A stretch of DNA of 58,432 nucleotides from Rhodothermales bacterium (GTDB taxonomy: Bacteria > Bacteroidota > Rhodothermia > Rhodothermales > Bin80): the NCBI GenBank assembly GCA_022821875.1, contig JAJECV010000104.1, forward strand, positions 1 to 58,432. Direction: 5' to 3'. Shown here piece after piece: positions 29,444 to 38,549 of the stretch (its first letter is position 1; every line of letters starts with the position of its first letter). The position numbers and the translations under genes were made by a program. The notes beneath the pieces were generated by a model. The model had not been told where the DNA came from. It worked only from the letters and a program-made list of their open reading frames with translations, and searched no databases.

Positions 29444-31834
29444 ATGGCAAGCCAAGAGACTCATTCTGAACAGATAAACAAACACCGCCTCATTGAACTG
29501 CTCAGGTCTATTGACCGTCCGGGAGATTACTGTGCAGGAGGGACGCTGCAGGTGCCGATGCCGCAGATCAGTCTCAAAAATATGGAACCCCTCTCATTTC
29601 CTGTGCCAAAGGCGCAAATCGACGCACTGATTGAGATTGCGGAACGCGCCCCCTATGGTAAAGGGACCAAAACACTCACCGATACATCCGTACGTGACTG
29701 CTGGCAGATTGATGCACGAAAAATCCGAATAACCGGCAAAGCATGGGCGAATTCTTTCAAGAAGATCATGAACCTCGTGAGTGATGGCTTAGGGCTTCAA
29801 CAGGCACAACTTGATGCAAAACTATACAAACTCCTCGTCTACACGGAGGGGGGATTCTTCGCAGCCCACCGGGATACAGAGAAAGTGCGGGGGATGGTGG
29901 CAACCCTCTCTCTGTCGCTGCCAACTTCCGGAGAAGGCGGGGAACTCTCCATTCGCCACGCAGGGAAAGAAACCGTCTTCAACATGAATGCTCAGGAGCC
30001 ATCCGAGTTATCGTATGCTGCATTTTATGCGGACTGCCTTCACGAAGTCCAGCCGGTGACAAAAGGCCACCGCATCTCACTTGTATATAATCTGTTCATA
30101 CGATCTGGCAAGAAATGGACCGGGGCACCTGATTATACAGACTTAACCGATAAGGTAAGGGAATGTCTAGTAGACTGGATCGACAGCGGTGAGACCGAAA
30201 AAATCGTCTGGATGCTTGATCACTCATACAGCGAAGGAGGCCTCTCGTTTAATACGTTAAAAGGCACCGACGCAGCGGTGGCACAGGTTCTGGGAGAGGC
30301 TGCCGACCATACAGGCTGTGATATGCACGCCGCCGTGCTATACATTCAGGAAACGGGCGAACCTGATCTAGATTATGATCCCGACGATTGGGGAAAAGTC
30401 ATAATTACTTCAACCTTTGCGCACTTCATTGAACGTGATGAATATCTGGAAAACTGGATCGCCCGTGATGGAAGCCGCCCGCCTTTCGGAGAACTTTCAA
30501 TTCAGGAGGAAGAACTGCTTCCTACTGCTTCAATTGACGGATTAGAACCTGACGAGGAACTGCTGGAAGAATACATGGGCAACTACGGTCCAACCCTAGA
30601 CCTCATCTACCGCGTCGCCGCCCTTGTTGTATGGCCCAGAACGAATACTATCAAAATTGTGTCAAGTGCTGAATTCGGAAATGCAGTGTCCTGGGTAGCG
30701 ACACAGTCTAACCAGATCAGTGATGCTGCAATGCGACACCTGCTAGTTCAGTTGGCAGAACTGTGGCCAGAAGATCAAGACAGAGATAACGATGATCATC
30801 GTTCGACCGTGCTTGGATTCTTGAGTACCGCCGGTAATGCGGGCATGGCCACGGACTTTCTTGATCGGGTGATACAAGTCCACTACAACGGCAGCGAGAA
30901 CAAGCAACTTGCCGACCTCATGCCCCTGATCGGTCCTGATACTGCTAAGGAATTCTTGCTGCACTTGATCGAACAGCATATGCTGACACATCCCACAGGG
31001 ATTCTGTCCTTACTGGCAATGATTACAGAAAAACTGGCGCAGCATGAACGGGTATGGTACGATATGATACGAGAAACCGTGCAATCCATTATTTCGCAGC
31101 TTCCCACAGTGCTGAAGAAGATTACCGAAACCGTCAGCAGAATGCCCCAAAACGATGGCCATGGGAAGAATGAGTGTATTACCTGGGGGCCTGATTGCGA
31201 AAATCCCCTTGATTCTACGGCAATCCATAATCTTTTTGCACTCACCTGGCATCTGGATCTCCCACAGGAGTTCCTGGAAGCGGCAACGACGATTGCCAAC
31301 TTCCCAAAGGTCGCTACACCAGACCGTATGCTCCCCGAAGCTCTGGCAGACCTGTACAAGATTGAACAAGTCCGCAGTACCGAGACCTACAAGCTACTCT
31401 GGAGGCAGTCCGTTGACTTCCTGCTCCAGCGTAGCAGTAGTGCTCCCGCCGAAAAATCCAGTGACTGGATCATTGCTGTTGATGTTCCCTGCACTTGCGA
31501 ACCCTGCACGGAACTGCAGGCATTTTGCCTGAACCCTAGTAGACGTACAAAAACCTTCAGGATTGAGGATGCCGCGCGTCAGCGTATTCAGGAAGCGATT
31601 GACGGACTTGGTCTGGACATCAGCTACGTAACTGTGCGTAAGGGCCACCCTTATGCGCTGAGATGCACGAAGACACTGAAGGGACACAAGCGCAGACTAG
31701 CCCAATACTCCGAGGATATCAATTATATTGAGCGCCTGCTGATGCTAATGCCAAAGGATGAGGCAAAAAATGCGGAGGCAGATCGGATAAAGCACCTTGA
31801 GGCAGCCAAGGCGGCGTTCCCAGACAACCGTTAG
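29444..31834 (+). CDS. Large 2OG-Fe(II) oxygenase, paralogue 2
   Basis: A 796-residue tandem duplicate of the preceding gene. The dioxygenase core is kept with the same residues ('FFAAHRDTEKV', 'DCLHEVQPVTKGHRISLVYN'), as is the Cys cluster 'CTCEPCTELQAFC'. The N-terminal third is almost the same as in paralogue 1, while the C-terminal half differs more, including short insertions and deletions. Both copies are full length and keep all iron ligands, so both probably work, perhaps on different targets. The frame is open from 29405, but alignment with the paralogue supports the ATG at 29444. The gene is convergent with the TIR/SLOG operon. Confidence 0.82.
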   Translation: MASQETHSEQINKHRLIELLRSIDRPGDYCAGGTLQVPMPQISLKNMEPLSFPVPKAQIDALIEIAERAPYGKGTKTLTDTSVRDCWQIDARKIRITGKAWANSFKKIMNLVSDGLGLQQAQLDAKLYKLLVYTEGGFFAAHRDTEKVRGMVATLSLSLPTSGEGGELSIRHAGKETVFNMNAQEPSELSYAAFYADCLHEVQPVTKGHRISLVYNLFIRSGKKWTGAPDYTDLTDKVRECLVDWIDSGETEKIVWMLDHSYSEGGLSFNTLKGTDAAVAQVLGEAADHTGCDMHAAVLYIQETGEPDLDYDPDDWGKVIITSTFAHFIERDEYLENWIARDGSRPPFGELSIQEEELLPTASIDGLEPDEELLEEYMGNYGPTLDLIYRVAALVVWPRTNTIKIVSSAEFGNAVSWVATQSNQISDAAMRHLLVQLAELWPEDQDRDNDDHRSTVLGFLSTAGNAGMATDFLDRVIQVHYNGSENKQLADLMPLIGPDTAKEFLLHLIEQHMLTHPTGILSLLAMITEKLAQHERVWYDMIRETVQSIISQLPTVLKKITETVSRMPQNDGHGKNECITWGPDCENPLDSTAIHNLFALTWHLDLPQEFLEAATTIANFPKVATPDRMLPEALADLYKIEQVRSTETYKLLWRQSVDFLLQRSSSAPAEKSSDWIIAVDVPCTCEPCTELQAFCLNPSRRTKTFRIEDAARQRIQEAIDGLGLDISYVTVRKGHPYALRCTKTLKGHKRRLAQYSEDINYIERLLMLMPKDEAKNAEADRIKHLEAAKAAFPDNR

Positions 31835-32170
31835 CGCGGACGGATTCACCAGACTCCACTCCAAAGCGAATCCCGACGATTGAGCGATTCATTACAGATT
31901 CAATATGGGCGATTGTATCTTCGAATAAACTTGGCGATGAGCCGCCCCCTTCTGTCTGGTGTCAAGTTTATCGTCATTAGACCTCTAAAACTGGTCATTC
32001 ATATGCAATTTCGTTGGAAAATTCAGTGTATGAGTGCGGATCACATTCCGTCTGATGATTTCTGCAGATGCAACCGCCTGTTTCTCTCCAATCAATCAAT
32101 TTTCAACCGACACACATCTGTTGAGGAGTCATACTGTAAATCCTCCCATTCCAGCATGAACACACCCAAA
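31835..32170. other. Convergent intergenic region between the oxygenase pair and the TIR/SLOG operon
   Basis: About 335 bases. A plus-strand frame near 31879-31980 ('FITDSIWAIVSSNKL') reads somewhat like coding sequence but has no start and a quick stop. No clear terminator hairpin was seen. Confidence 0.3.
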
Positions 32171-32791
32171 TCAATCCGAGAAATTCCTGTACCGCATAGG
32201 CTGAGATAGGTCATATCGACATTGATGACGATCATGGAATGCTGCATCAACGAGGTATCGCAATGTATCAGGGAAAGTAACTATTCTCCCCCAAGGCACA
32301 ACAGATATTCTGGCTTGAGGATTTAATAGATTATCAATGATCCGTGCAGGCGTGTAGGGGAAAACATATTCATATTCACTCCGACTTAGAATCACATTCC
32401 AGTTAACTATATCTGGATAGACATTTTCTTTCTCATTCTGCCTCGGCGCAACAACGAAATCCGAAGTCCCTGGAAGATTGATCACTAAGATACCCGATTT
32501 CTTGTTGACCGCTCCATCGTACATGCTTGAGTAAATCTCCCAATCAACATGTTTTCTGCCCTTGGTTCCCTGTCCGACAAGCACAATTGTTACAGTGGAA
32601 TCCTGCAGGTAACCGTCTCTAATGATCTTTCGTATCTGGTCACTCGGAAGAGAATCATTAATGTCACCAGTATCTACGGATTTGTCGATAAATATCTTAT
32701 GGTGATCCGCCATCTGTACAAGGTGGTCCTTGTAGCACTGATCCTGATGGTGATAACTGACGAACACCTTATGCATGGGGAAATCCTTCAT
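32171..32791 (-). CDS. ThsB-like TIR-domain protein (MTH538 TIR-like family)
   Basis: A 206-residue protein beginning 'HKVFVSYHHQDQCYKDHLVQ', with 'IRKIIRDGYLQDSTVTIVLVG' and 'HVDWEIYSSM'. This is the pattern of the Thoeris ThsB/DUF1863 TIR-like family. Glu85 in 'VDWEI' sits where TIR NADases carry the catalytic Glu. In Thoeris, ThsB senses phage infection and makes a cyclic ADP-ribose isomer from NAD. Here the ATG follows the SLOG gene's TAA with no gap, so the proteins are probably made in a fixed ratio. About 60 C-terminal residues ('VVPWGRIVTFPDTLRYLVDA') extend beyond the core. Signal synthesis is inferred from the family, not shown. Confidence 0.8.
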   Translation of the reverse strand: MKDFPMHKVFVSYHHQDQCYKDHLVQMADHHKIFIDKSVDTGDINDSLPSDQIRKIIRDGYLQDSTVTIVLVGQGTKGRKHVDWEIYSSMYDGAVNKKSGILVINLPGTSDFVVAPRQNEKENVYPDIVNWNVILSRSEYEYVFPYTPARIIDNLLNPQARISVVPWGRIVTFPDTLRYLVDAAFHDRHQCRYDLSQPMRYRNFSD

Positions 32792-33679
32792 TTAATTGAC
32801 TTGAGGGGACCTCCTTTGGCGTAATCTGTACATTCCCCGAAGAATCAGAAAGATAATCTGAGTCATAAAAGGGGTACTGGCCAGCACTTTGTTCTCCTTA
32901 GCCGTCAAACCATTATTCAAATTCTCTCCAGTCCACTGCTTGAACTCGCCACGACCAGACCAGCTGCCATTGCGTGATAGGCCGTCCCTTGGTTTGTCTA
33001 TACCAAGCGTCTCTGCTATATCACGGGTACATCCGCCAAACCCGCCAATCAAGAATAATGGCTGCCCTGCGCAAAGGGACACCATTGCTTCTTCGGCCAC
33101 TCCCGGCATACGCCCCTTAAAGTTTTCTACCTGACCGCCAAGCAGTACTCGTGCATCGGTCAACGAACTCTGGAGTTCACGCATTGCGGTCAGCCCAGAA
33201 ATCCATTCATCCTGGGTTGGAGCACGTGTTGATAGATTGCGCCGAGTCTCTAAGGTCAGAGGAGTCCCGTCACAATCAAGGAGCACCACCTCACCTGTGC
33301 CTTGAAGGTCATCAATGAGTGCATCGATCTGATCTACGGGAGTGCCGATATGAACAGGCCACGCTAAATGATTAGTGACCCTTGCCGGATCCTTTTTTAA
33401 GTCAGCAGAGGATGTATACCTCAAGACTAGTCTAAAGAGAAGTTTTGAGAATCCCCAGGTTCGTAGATCCCCGCCATAGGCAAGGTTGATATCAATCGCA
33501 AGAAGTTGAAGCGCAATTCTAGCCGTGATCTCCCTGAGGTGCCCCTCACCCAATCCTAAGAACCGCATATCAGGGCTATCTGACGTTGAAACTGCAACTG
33601 TCATTGGAGACTTAACTGAATTCATATCGTGTTCTCGGCTAACCATTGGGAGATTGTTTGGACTCGGAGACCATCCCAC
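32792..33679 (-). CDS. SLOG-domain protein of a TIR-associated operon
   Basis: Up to 295 residues from a GTG at 33679; in-frame ATGs at 33646 and 33625 are equally plausible. The core 'GLGEGHLREITARIALQLLA' followed by 'INLAYGGDLRTWGFSKLL' matches the SLOG nucleotide-binding superfamily, in particular the branch reported to associate with TIR proteins (TPALS). A second Gly-rich segment, 'PLFLIGGFGGCTRDIAETLG', lies in the C-terminal half. The C-terminus has a short hydrophobic patch ('FMTQIIFLILRGMYRL') and a basic tail, which might touch the membrane. Unlike type I ThsA, there is no SIR2 domain. It lies 28 bases after the double-TIR gene and abuts the ThsB-like gene. A sensor for a TIR-made nucleotide is the inferred role. 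Confidence 0.72.
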   Translation of the reverse strand: MGWSPSPNNLPMVSREHDMNSVKSPMTVAVSTSDSPDMRFLGLGEGHLREITARIALQLLAIDINLAYGGDLRTWGFSKLLFRLVLRYTSSADLKKDPARVTNHLAWPVHIGTPVDQIDALIDDLQGTGEVVLLDCDGTPLTLETRRNLSTRAPTQDEWISGLTAMRELQSSLTDARVLLGGQVENFKGRMPGVAEEAMVSLCAGQPLFLIGGFGGCTRDIAETLGIDKPRDGLSRNGSWSGRGEFKQWTGENLNNGLTAKENKVLASTPFMTQIIFLILRGMYRLRQRRSPQVN

Positions 33680-33706
33680 GTTTTCGTAAACAGATCCATT
33701 TCCTCC

Positions 33707-34816
33707 TTACTGAGGGGAGGATCTGGATAAACTGCAGCCCCCCTGCATTTTATGTTCCCCCGCAGTAGCGACTACTGAAAGAAGTTCCGGTGGTCGAGAC
33801 ATGAAAAATGTATCTGCTGGACGCTCCGGCAATACCGCAACCCGGCAGCGCCAGAGAAAATCTAGAAGCACCTCGTCTATCAGCCGGCTGGCAATTTGAG
33901 GAAAAAGACTTTTCGCAGCAGGATCCATACGAATGACCGGAACATTACCGAGATATGGGAAAGATCGTTCATCGCCTGAACGAAGACAATCCACAACAAT
34001 CATGGGAACCCCCATCCGTTTTGCCTCAATAACCTCCGTGCGGCACCATTGACTGGAGGAATAATTATCCGTGTGAATTGCAAGAAAGATGGATTTCCCG
34101 ATATGATGGTGAATGACATCAAGGAATTGCGTACCTGCAGGAATGTCATAGATGTCAAGAAAACTGGATAAGGCACTGTTATTTTGGAGCCAACTTCGTA
34201 TTGCCTTCGCGATTTCCTCTCCATCTTGGTCACGCTTCGTATGGCTGAGAAAAATATGTATTTTTTCAAGATGTTGCTCAAGCCCAGTTTCTTCCTGTCC
34301 TGAATGATTGAGCATGTACAGGTACAGTCGTAACATCCGGGCAAATTCATATCCTAGCTCACTAATAAATCGCTGCTCACGTACCTCTCCCGCCGAATCC
34401 CACTTGTCCCAGCGGAGAAACTGTTGCTCCAATTTTAAATCGTCCAGAATGCCCGGCTCCATGGCAACCGGGAGCAGACTGGTGCCGAGACCTTGTACGG
34501 ATACTTTTGTACTTAAGTCATGGATGTATTCAACCCATTCAGTATCCTGCACGAGACCACCATCAATCATTGCTACAATAATAATGGGACATTCGGCTTG
34601 CCAATTCACATGCAGAGGAACGGGAGAGCCAAGATTGTCCGCTCTCTGGAAAGTTACCTCAATACCGGCTTGACCCGTAGGTTCAAGAAAGCCACCCCTA
34701 TCGAAACGATCTTGAATCTGCTGTGCTATACGAGTTCCCTCATCAAAGTCGGGATGCCACACAACATAGACCAGTAACGAGGGAGATAGTATATATTCCA
34801 TCAGTAATTTGGACAT
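33707..34816 (-). CDS. Double-TIR protein, first gene of the TIR/SLOG operon
   Basis: A 369-residue protein. Residues about 186-330 form a clear TIR domain: 'KIHIFLSHTKRDQDGEEIAK', 'IPAGTQFLDVIHHHI', 'SIFLAIHTDNYSSSQWCRTE' with putative catalytic Glu261, then 'AKRMGVPMIVVDC'. Residues about 10-165 repeat the TIR layout more loosely ('LLVYVVWHPDFDEGTRIAQQ', 'CPIIIVAMIDGGLV', 'EWVEYIHDLS', 'LLPVAME') and probably form a divergent, perhaps inactive, TIR-like domain. No signal peptide or membrane segment. The ATG at 34816 or 34801 could be used. TIR enzymes of this kind cleave NAD or make NAD-derived signals. In this operon it could be either effector or sensor. Confidence 0.8.
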   Translation of the reverse strand: MSKLLMEYILSPSLLVYVVWHPDFDEGTRIAQQIQDRFDRGGFLEPTGQAGIEVTFQRADNLGSPVPLHVNWQAECPIIIVAMIDGGLVQDTEWVEYIHDLSTKVSVQGLGTSLLPVAMEPGILDDLKLEQQFLRWDKWDSAGEVREQRFISELGYEFARMLRLYLYMLNHSGQEETGLEQHLEKIHIFLSHTKRDQDGEEIAKAIRSWLQNNSALSSFLDIYDIPAGTQFLDVIHHHIGKSIFLAIHTDNYSSSQWCRTEVIEAKRMGVPMIVVDCLRSGDERSFPYLGNVPVIRMDPAAKSLFPQIASRLIDEVLLDFLWRCRVAVLPERPADTFFMSRPPELLSVVATAGEHKMQGGCSLSRSSPQ

Positions 34817-35272
34817 GCGCTCAACTCAATTACTCTTTGCTATTCTAACCGATCACCTTGCAAGTCTGCAGTTCTTTAAATGTATTGTTGTCGGTCCATT
34901 CGTAAACTCGAATGGAAGGGTTTTGATCCACCGGGATGTCCAAATTTTCGATTTGATTTGCGTGGATTTTCTTTTGATCTCAAGGTGTTGTACGATCTAT
35001 GCAGGCAGCTCAATGATCACATCCGACGGTGTCGAATTTGGCGTTACTTCGTGCCACAATCTGACAGAGATTTGATGCCCGACAGAAATAACTGAACTTT
35101 TAACGATTCAAAAACTTGCTACCCTGCCCTGCTGCGCATGCTTTGCTCCCGAAATGAATCTCTCAGGGCCCCTCAGTGAAATACATAAAAACTGCGGTGG
35201 ACCACCAAGGAAGCCTCCCTTGCGGATATACCTGGAGCAGAGCACACCCCTGCGATTTCGGCCGGGATCGAA
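34817..35272. other. Promoter region of the TIR/SLOG operon, with a possible gene remnant
   Basis: About 455 bases upstream of the double-TIR gene. On the minus strand, segments such as 'HQISVRLWHEVTPNSTPSD' (about 35085-35030) and 'TLPFEFTNGPTTIHLKNC' (about 34921-34870) read like coding sequence but are interrupted by stops and have no start. This may be the decayed end of a gene that once preceded the operon, or chance. The operon promoter must be within this stretch, but no TAnnTTTG match was seen. Confidence 0.3.
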
Positions 35273-36601
35273 CTAGTTTGCTGTCAGACTTTGTCCATCC
35301 CAGGTGACCATTTTCTCCATTTCAATGGAAGCATTGATCATATGAGCGCAGGCAGCAGCGTGATGCCCCACCTCTGCATCCTCCTTCGTCGCACTACCGT
35401 CACGAATGGCATCAAGCCATTCCCGAATATGTACATGCATGGAATCCTCTCCCTCTGCATGATAAACCTCTTCACCGGCAATTGTCGACTGGGGGCGGCT
35501 GGAAGGCATCTCTTCATGCCGAATTGCAGGGTCTGCAATATAGGCATCCGCCAACGCTTTCGGCCAACTGGCAGTGATCCAGCCATTGCTCTCATTGACC
35601 CGTTCGGGAATGAATCGGAGTCCACCTCCAAACACCAGGGATCCCTCCGTTCCCAGAATCCGCATCCCCCCTGAATTGCCTCCCTGATTGTTAAATGTAC
35701 CACTGAGGTTCACCATAAAGCCATCTGAATACTTCAGGGATGCATTGATCGTATCCGGCACATCCCGGGAGTGGATCCACCGGTACAGATCTCCCATGGC
35801 CATCACGCGTTCAGGGATTTGCGCATTCATTACATAGTTGATTGTCGTACAGGTATGGACATACAGATCTGTAGACAGGCCACCCGAGTAGTCTTTGTAG
35901 CACCGCCAGCGAAAGAACCGCTCAGGATTGTACGGTCGCTTAGGTGCCGAACCGAGGAATAGATCCCAGTCCACGGTCTCCGGGGACGCGTCGGGAGGGA
36001 TCGGGTAAATCCATGCACCGGAAGCAGTATTCCGGTTCGTGCTTGCACGGATCATCGTCACCTGTCCAAGTTTTCCTTCCTGGATCATCTGTCGTGCCTT
36101 TTGTACCAGAATCCCGTTGGGGCCGGGACTCCCCACCTGCACCGCAAGGTTATTTCGTCTCTGCGCCTCAATGATACCTGCCCCCTCCTCAATGGAATAG
36201 GTCATCGGCTTTTCGATGTACGCGTGCTTACCTGCATTCAACGAATCAACCGAGTGCTGGTAATGCCAGTGATCCGGGCTGGAGATCACCACCGCATCAA
36301 TGTCATCCCGGGATATGATTTCGCGGTAGTCTGCCATTGTGTCGGCCCTGCCATCTGTACGATCCCTGATACGCTCTAGACGGCCGGTATAGGCATCGCA
36401 GGCAGCTACGACCTCAACCTCAGGAAATGCTTTCAGAGACTCCACCAGCCCGTGCGCTCTGGCCCCGGAACCAATCATTCCAATAGTGATGCGGTCACTC
36501 GGAGCAACGAAGGAGGGACGAGCCCCCATCGCAAGCCCCGCGGTGCCAATTGCGCTGGAACGCATAAAATCCCGCCTGGATACTAAAAAACGCTGTGCCA
36601 T
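35273..36601 (-). CDS. Gfo/Idh/MocA-family oxidoreductase with Tat signal
   Basis: A 442-residue NAD(P)-dependent sugar or polyol dehydrogenase. The N-terminus has a twin-arginine signal ('VSRRDFMRSSAIGTAGLAMG'), so it is exported folded. A Rossmann domain follows ('ITIGMIGSGARAHGLVESL', 'EVVAACDAYTGR'), with the 'HAYIEKPM' motif carrying the conserved Lys and the C-terminal alpha/beta domain typical of the family. It ends a minus-strand group with the DUF1080 and CBM9-like genes, separated by 18 bases from the former. Together they look like a unit for oxidation and hydrolysis of 3-keto-type disaccharides. The substrate is not determinable. Confidence 0.87.
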   Translation of the reverse strand: MAQRFLVSRRDFMRSSAIGTAGLAMGARPSFVAPSDRITIGMIGSGARAHGLVESLKAFPEVEVVAACDAYTGRLERIRDRTDGRADTMADYREIISRDDIDAVVISSPDHWHYQHSVDSLNAGKHAYIEKPMTYSIEEGAGIIEAQRRNNLAVQVGSPGPNGILVQKARQMIQEGKLGQVTMIRASTNRNTASGAWIYPIPPDASPETVDWDLFLGSAPKRPYNPERFFRWRCYKDYSGGLSTDLYVHTCTTINYVMNAQIPERVMAMGDLYRWIHSRDVPDTINASLKYSDGFMVNLSGTFNNQGGNSGGMRILGTEGSLVFGGGLRFIPERVNESNGWITASWPKALADAYIADPAIRHEEMPSSRPQSTIAGEEVYHAEGEDSMHVHIREWLDAIRDGSATKEDAEVGHHAAACAHMINASIEMEKMVTWDGQSLTAN

Positions 36602-36619
36602 GATTATGAAAAAATACGA

Positions 36620-37618
36620 TTACAAGATTGGTGTTAAGACAAGGTTTCGGTAGAGAACACGACCATGATCTCCTTGAAGATAAATGGGACCCGGTGCAGT
36701 TTCATCTGCTGTCATCGCCCCACCCGTGACTCCAAGGACCGGCTGGTTATCAATGATCTTTGTGCCATTCAAAACAACCGTAAGATGGCGCTGATAGAGT
36801 GTAATATCCATGGACTGCCATTCACCCGCGGGCTTTTCCACAGTGGCCGTCGGCTGGATTCTGCTGTAGAGCGCCCCCATGTGATGACTGTCTGCATCCA
36901 TCCCGTAGGTGTCAGCAACCTGGATTTCATAGATCCCCCGAAGATAGACCCCGCTGTTGCTGCCTTTTGGGATGTTCACATCCAGCGTGAGGCGAAAATC
37001 CTCAAAGGTTGCATCCGTGCGAAGATTCCCGTAACGGATATACTCACCGTCTTCGGGCTGTACCGGGTCATTGACCAGCATGCCGTCTTCGGCTTTAAAA
37101 CCATTGACCTGTGCATCGTTGATCAGCCCCCATCCCGTGAGATCTGTACCATTGAAGAGTTCAATCGGATCACCATAAGTTACCTGGGACAGATCCGGCG
37201 CAGACGGTAGTTCCGGGATTCGCTCTGCCGTAAATTCTACGATCTGGCTACCGATCCCGGAGTGGTCAGGAAATTGAGCCGTGCCGGCCAGACGGTCCCC
37301 GTCAGGCCGGAGTGTAAGCATGTTTGTGAAGGTAAGGGTCCGCTGTTCCCCATCTGCCAGATCCCGGTCGACCGTCTGGGTCCGTGTGACTGTCAATTGA
37401 TCCCCGGTAATATTTGCACTGGCCACCGGAAGCACACTGCCACCATACCAAAGTAACGACGCATCTACCATACCCTGATCATGGGTAACCTCAAGCCAGC
37501 CTGCTCCTCCAGGCAAATGGAGCGCCCATCGCCCCTCAAAGGAAGCAATATGGTCCTGAGCATCGACGGAAAACGTACATAGCGCGAAGAAAATCGCAAA
37601 TAGGAATCTTGAAGGCAT
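36620..37618 (-). CDS. DUF1080 (3-keto-disaccharide hydrolase-type) exported protein
   Basis: About 332 residues from the ATG at 37618, where a signal peptide begins ('MPSRFLFAIFFALCTFSVDA'). The C-terminal half is a LamG/jelly-roll DUF1080 domain ('IELFNGTDLTGWGL', 'NIPKGSNSGVYLRGIYEIQV', 'GPIYLQGDHGRVLYRNL'). Members of this family hydrolyse 3-keto-glycosides made by Gfo/Idh/MocA-type dehydrogenases, which matches the next gene in the operon. The N-terminal 150 residues form a separate beta-rich domain ('GRWALHLPGGAGWLEVTH'). The frame extends upstream to 37690, but that part lacks a signal peptide. Confidence 0.83.
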   Translation of the reverse strand: MPSRFLFAIFFALCTFSVDAQDHIASFEGRWALHLPGGAGWLEVTHDQGMVDASLLWYGGSVLPVASANITGDQLTVTRTQTVDRDLADGEQRTLTFTNMLTLRPDGDRLAGTAQFPDHSGIGSQIVEFTAERIPELPSAPDLSQVTYGDPIELFNGTDLTGWGLINDAQVNGFKAEDGMLVNDPVQPEDGEYIRYGNLRTDATFEDFRLTLDVNIPKGSNSGVYLRGIYEIQVADTYGMDADSHHMGALYSRIQPTATVEKPAGEWQSMDITLYQRHLTVVLNGTKIIDNQPVLGVTGGAMTADETAPGPIYLQGDHGRVLYRNLVLTPIL

Positions 37619-37670
37619 AAGAGTTTTTCTGATTAGTGCGGCTAGAATATAACAAGATTTAATAATATCA

Positions 37671-38516
37671 TTATTCGGCTCGCCGCTCAATGGGAGTTTG
37701 GGGGCCGGTCAGAATCATGCGTCCCCAGGTTGCATCATCATCTCCCGTCCCGTAAATCATAAAGTGTCCGCCGTAGGGTCCTCCATCCGGGTCACAGTGA
37801 ACAATCTCCAGTCCGTAGACATCTCCGACATTGGGAGGTGTCCAGCGGGAGTCACTGACTCCCAATGTCGGTGCCATTTGCACCTTTGCCTCCAGTATAA
37901 AATCCGCCTCTCCCGTTCCCCAGGGATCAAATTCAAACGCATACGACACCGCCTCTGCCGGAATCGGTTCTTCCAGTTGTCGCTCCGTGGCCGTTCCATG
38001 CCGCCACCATGCCGCGTAGTCCGGGCGGGTTGCATCTGCAACAAAGCAGAACGCATTGTCCCCGTGCCCGAAATATTCTGGAGCCTCATCTCGGGGAGCT
38101 TCTACAAAAAAACAGATACTGTCCCGCAAATACCACGCTTGCGGCTCGTTCCCCGGGGCATCCACATCATTCACATTGTCCTTCACCTCGGCCCCGAAAT
38201 ACAGATATTCCGAATCCCACGCGACATAGTAGCGGGCCTGGAGATCATTTTCTGGATGTGGCTCATTGCCATGATCAGTAAGCCGGTTCCGCCGGCCACC
38301 ATCGTACCAGAATGTATGACGAAGACGATAGATATCCCAGATACCGTCTGTAAACGCAAAATCTTTCCACTCGGATAATTGCCCGTCTATTTCGGGGGTT
38401 AGTTCCAGTTGGGGTACCAGAATTTTGACCGTTTCTGTTGGACGCGGGGCATCCTGACCGATTGCAAAGTACGCCGGAACGATCAGCAAAAAAAAGCAAG
38501 CCGTACGCTTATTCAT
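37671..38516 (-). CDS. CBM9-like carbohydrate-binding exported protein
   Basis: A 281-residue protein with signal peptide 'MNKRTACFFLLIVPAYFAIG' and a CBM9-like beta-sandwich ('PEIDGQLSEWKDFAFTDG', 'YYVAWDSEYLYFGAEVKDN', 'SICFFVEAPRD', 'DFILEAKVQMAPTLG'). Related domains bind sugar ends or occur in cellobiose-dehydrogenase cytochromes. It is the first gene of the operon with DUF1080 and Gfo/Idh/MocA genes. Its 5' half and promoter are duplicated upstream (39447-39860). No catalytic motif seen; a substrate-binding role for the operon is inferred. Confidence 0.8.
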   Translation of the reverse strand: MNKRTACFFLLIVPAYFAIGQDAPRPTETVKILVPQLELTPEIDGQLSEWKDFAFTDGIWDIYRLRHTFWYDGGRRNRLTDHGNEPHPENDLQARYYVAWDSEYLYFGAEVKDNVNDVDAPGNEPQAWYLRDSICFFVEAPRDEAPEYFGHGDNAFCFVADATRPDYAAWWRHGTATERQLEEPIPAEAVSYAFEFDPWGTGEADFILEAKVQMAPTLGVSDSRWTPPNVGDVYGLEIVHCDPDGGPYGGHFMIYGTGDDDATWGRMILTGPQTPIERRAE

Positions 38517-38541
38517 GATTGATAAGAAATTTGTTGGAGCC

Positions 38542-38549
38542 TAAAGTTA
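38542..38549 (-). promoter_or_regulatory. Probable -7 promoter element of the CBM9 operon
   Basis: Read on the minus strand this is TAACTTTA, one base from TAnnTTTG, 26 bases before the CBM9 start. The duplicated copy at 39842-39849 has the exact consensus, which supports this being the promoter. Confidence 0.5.
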
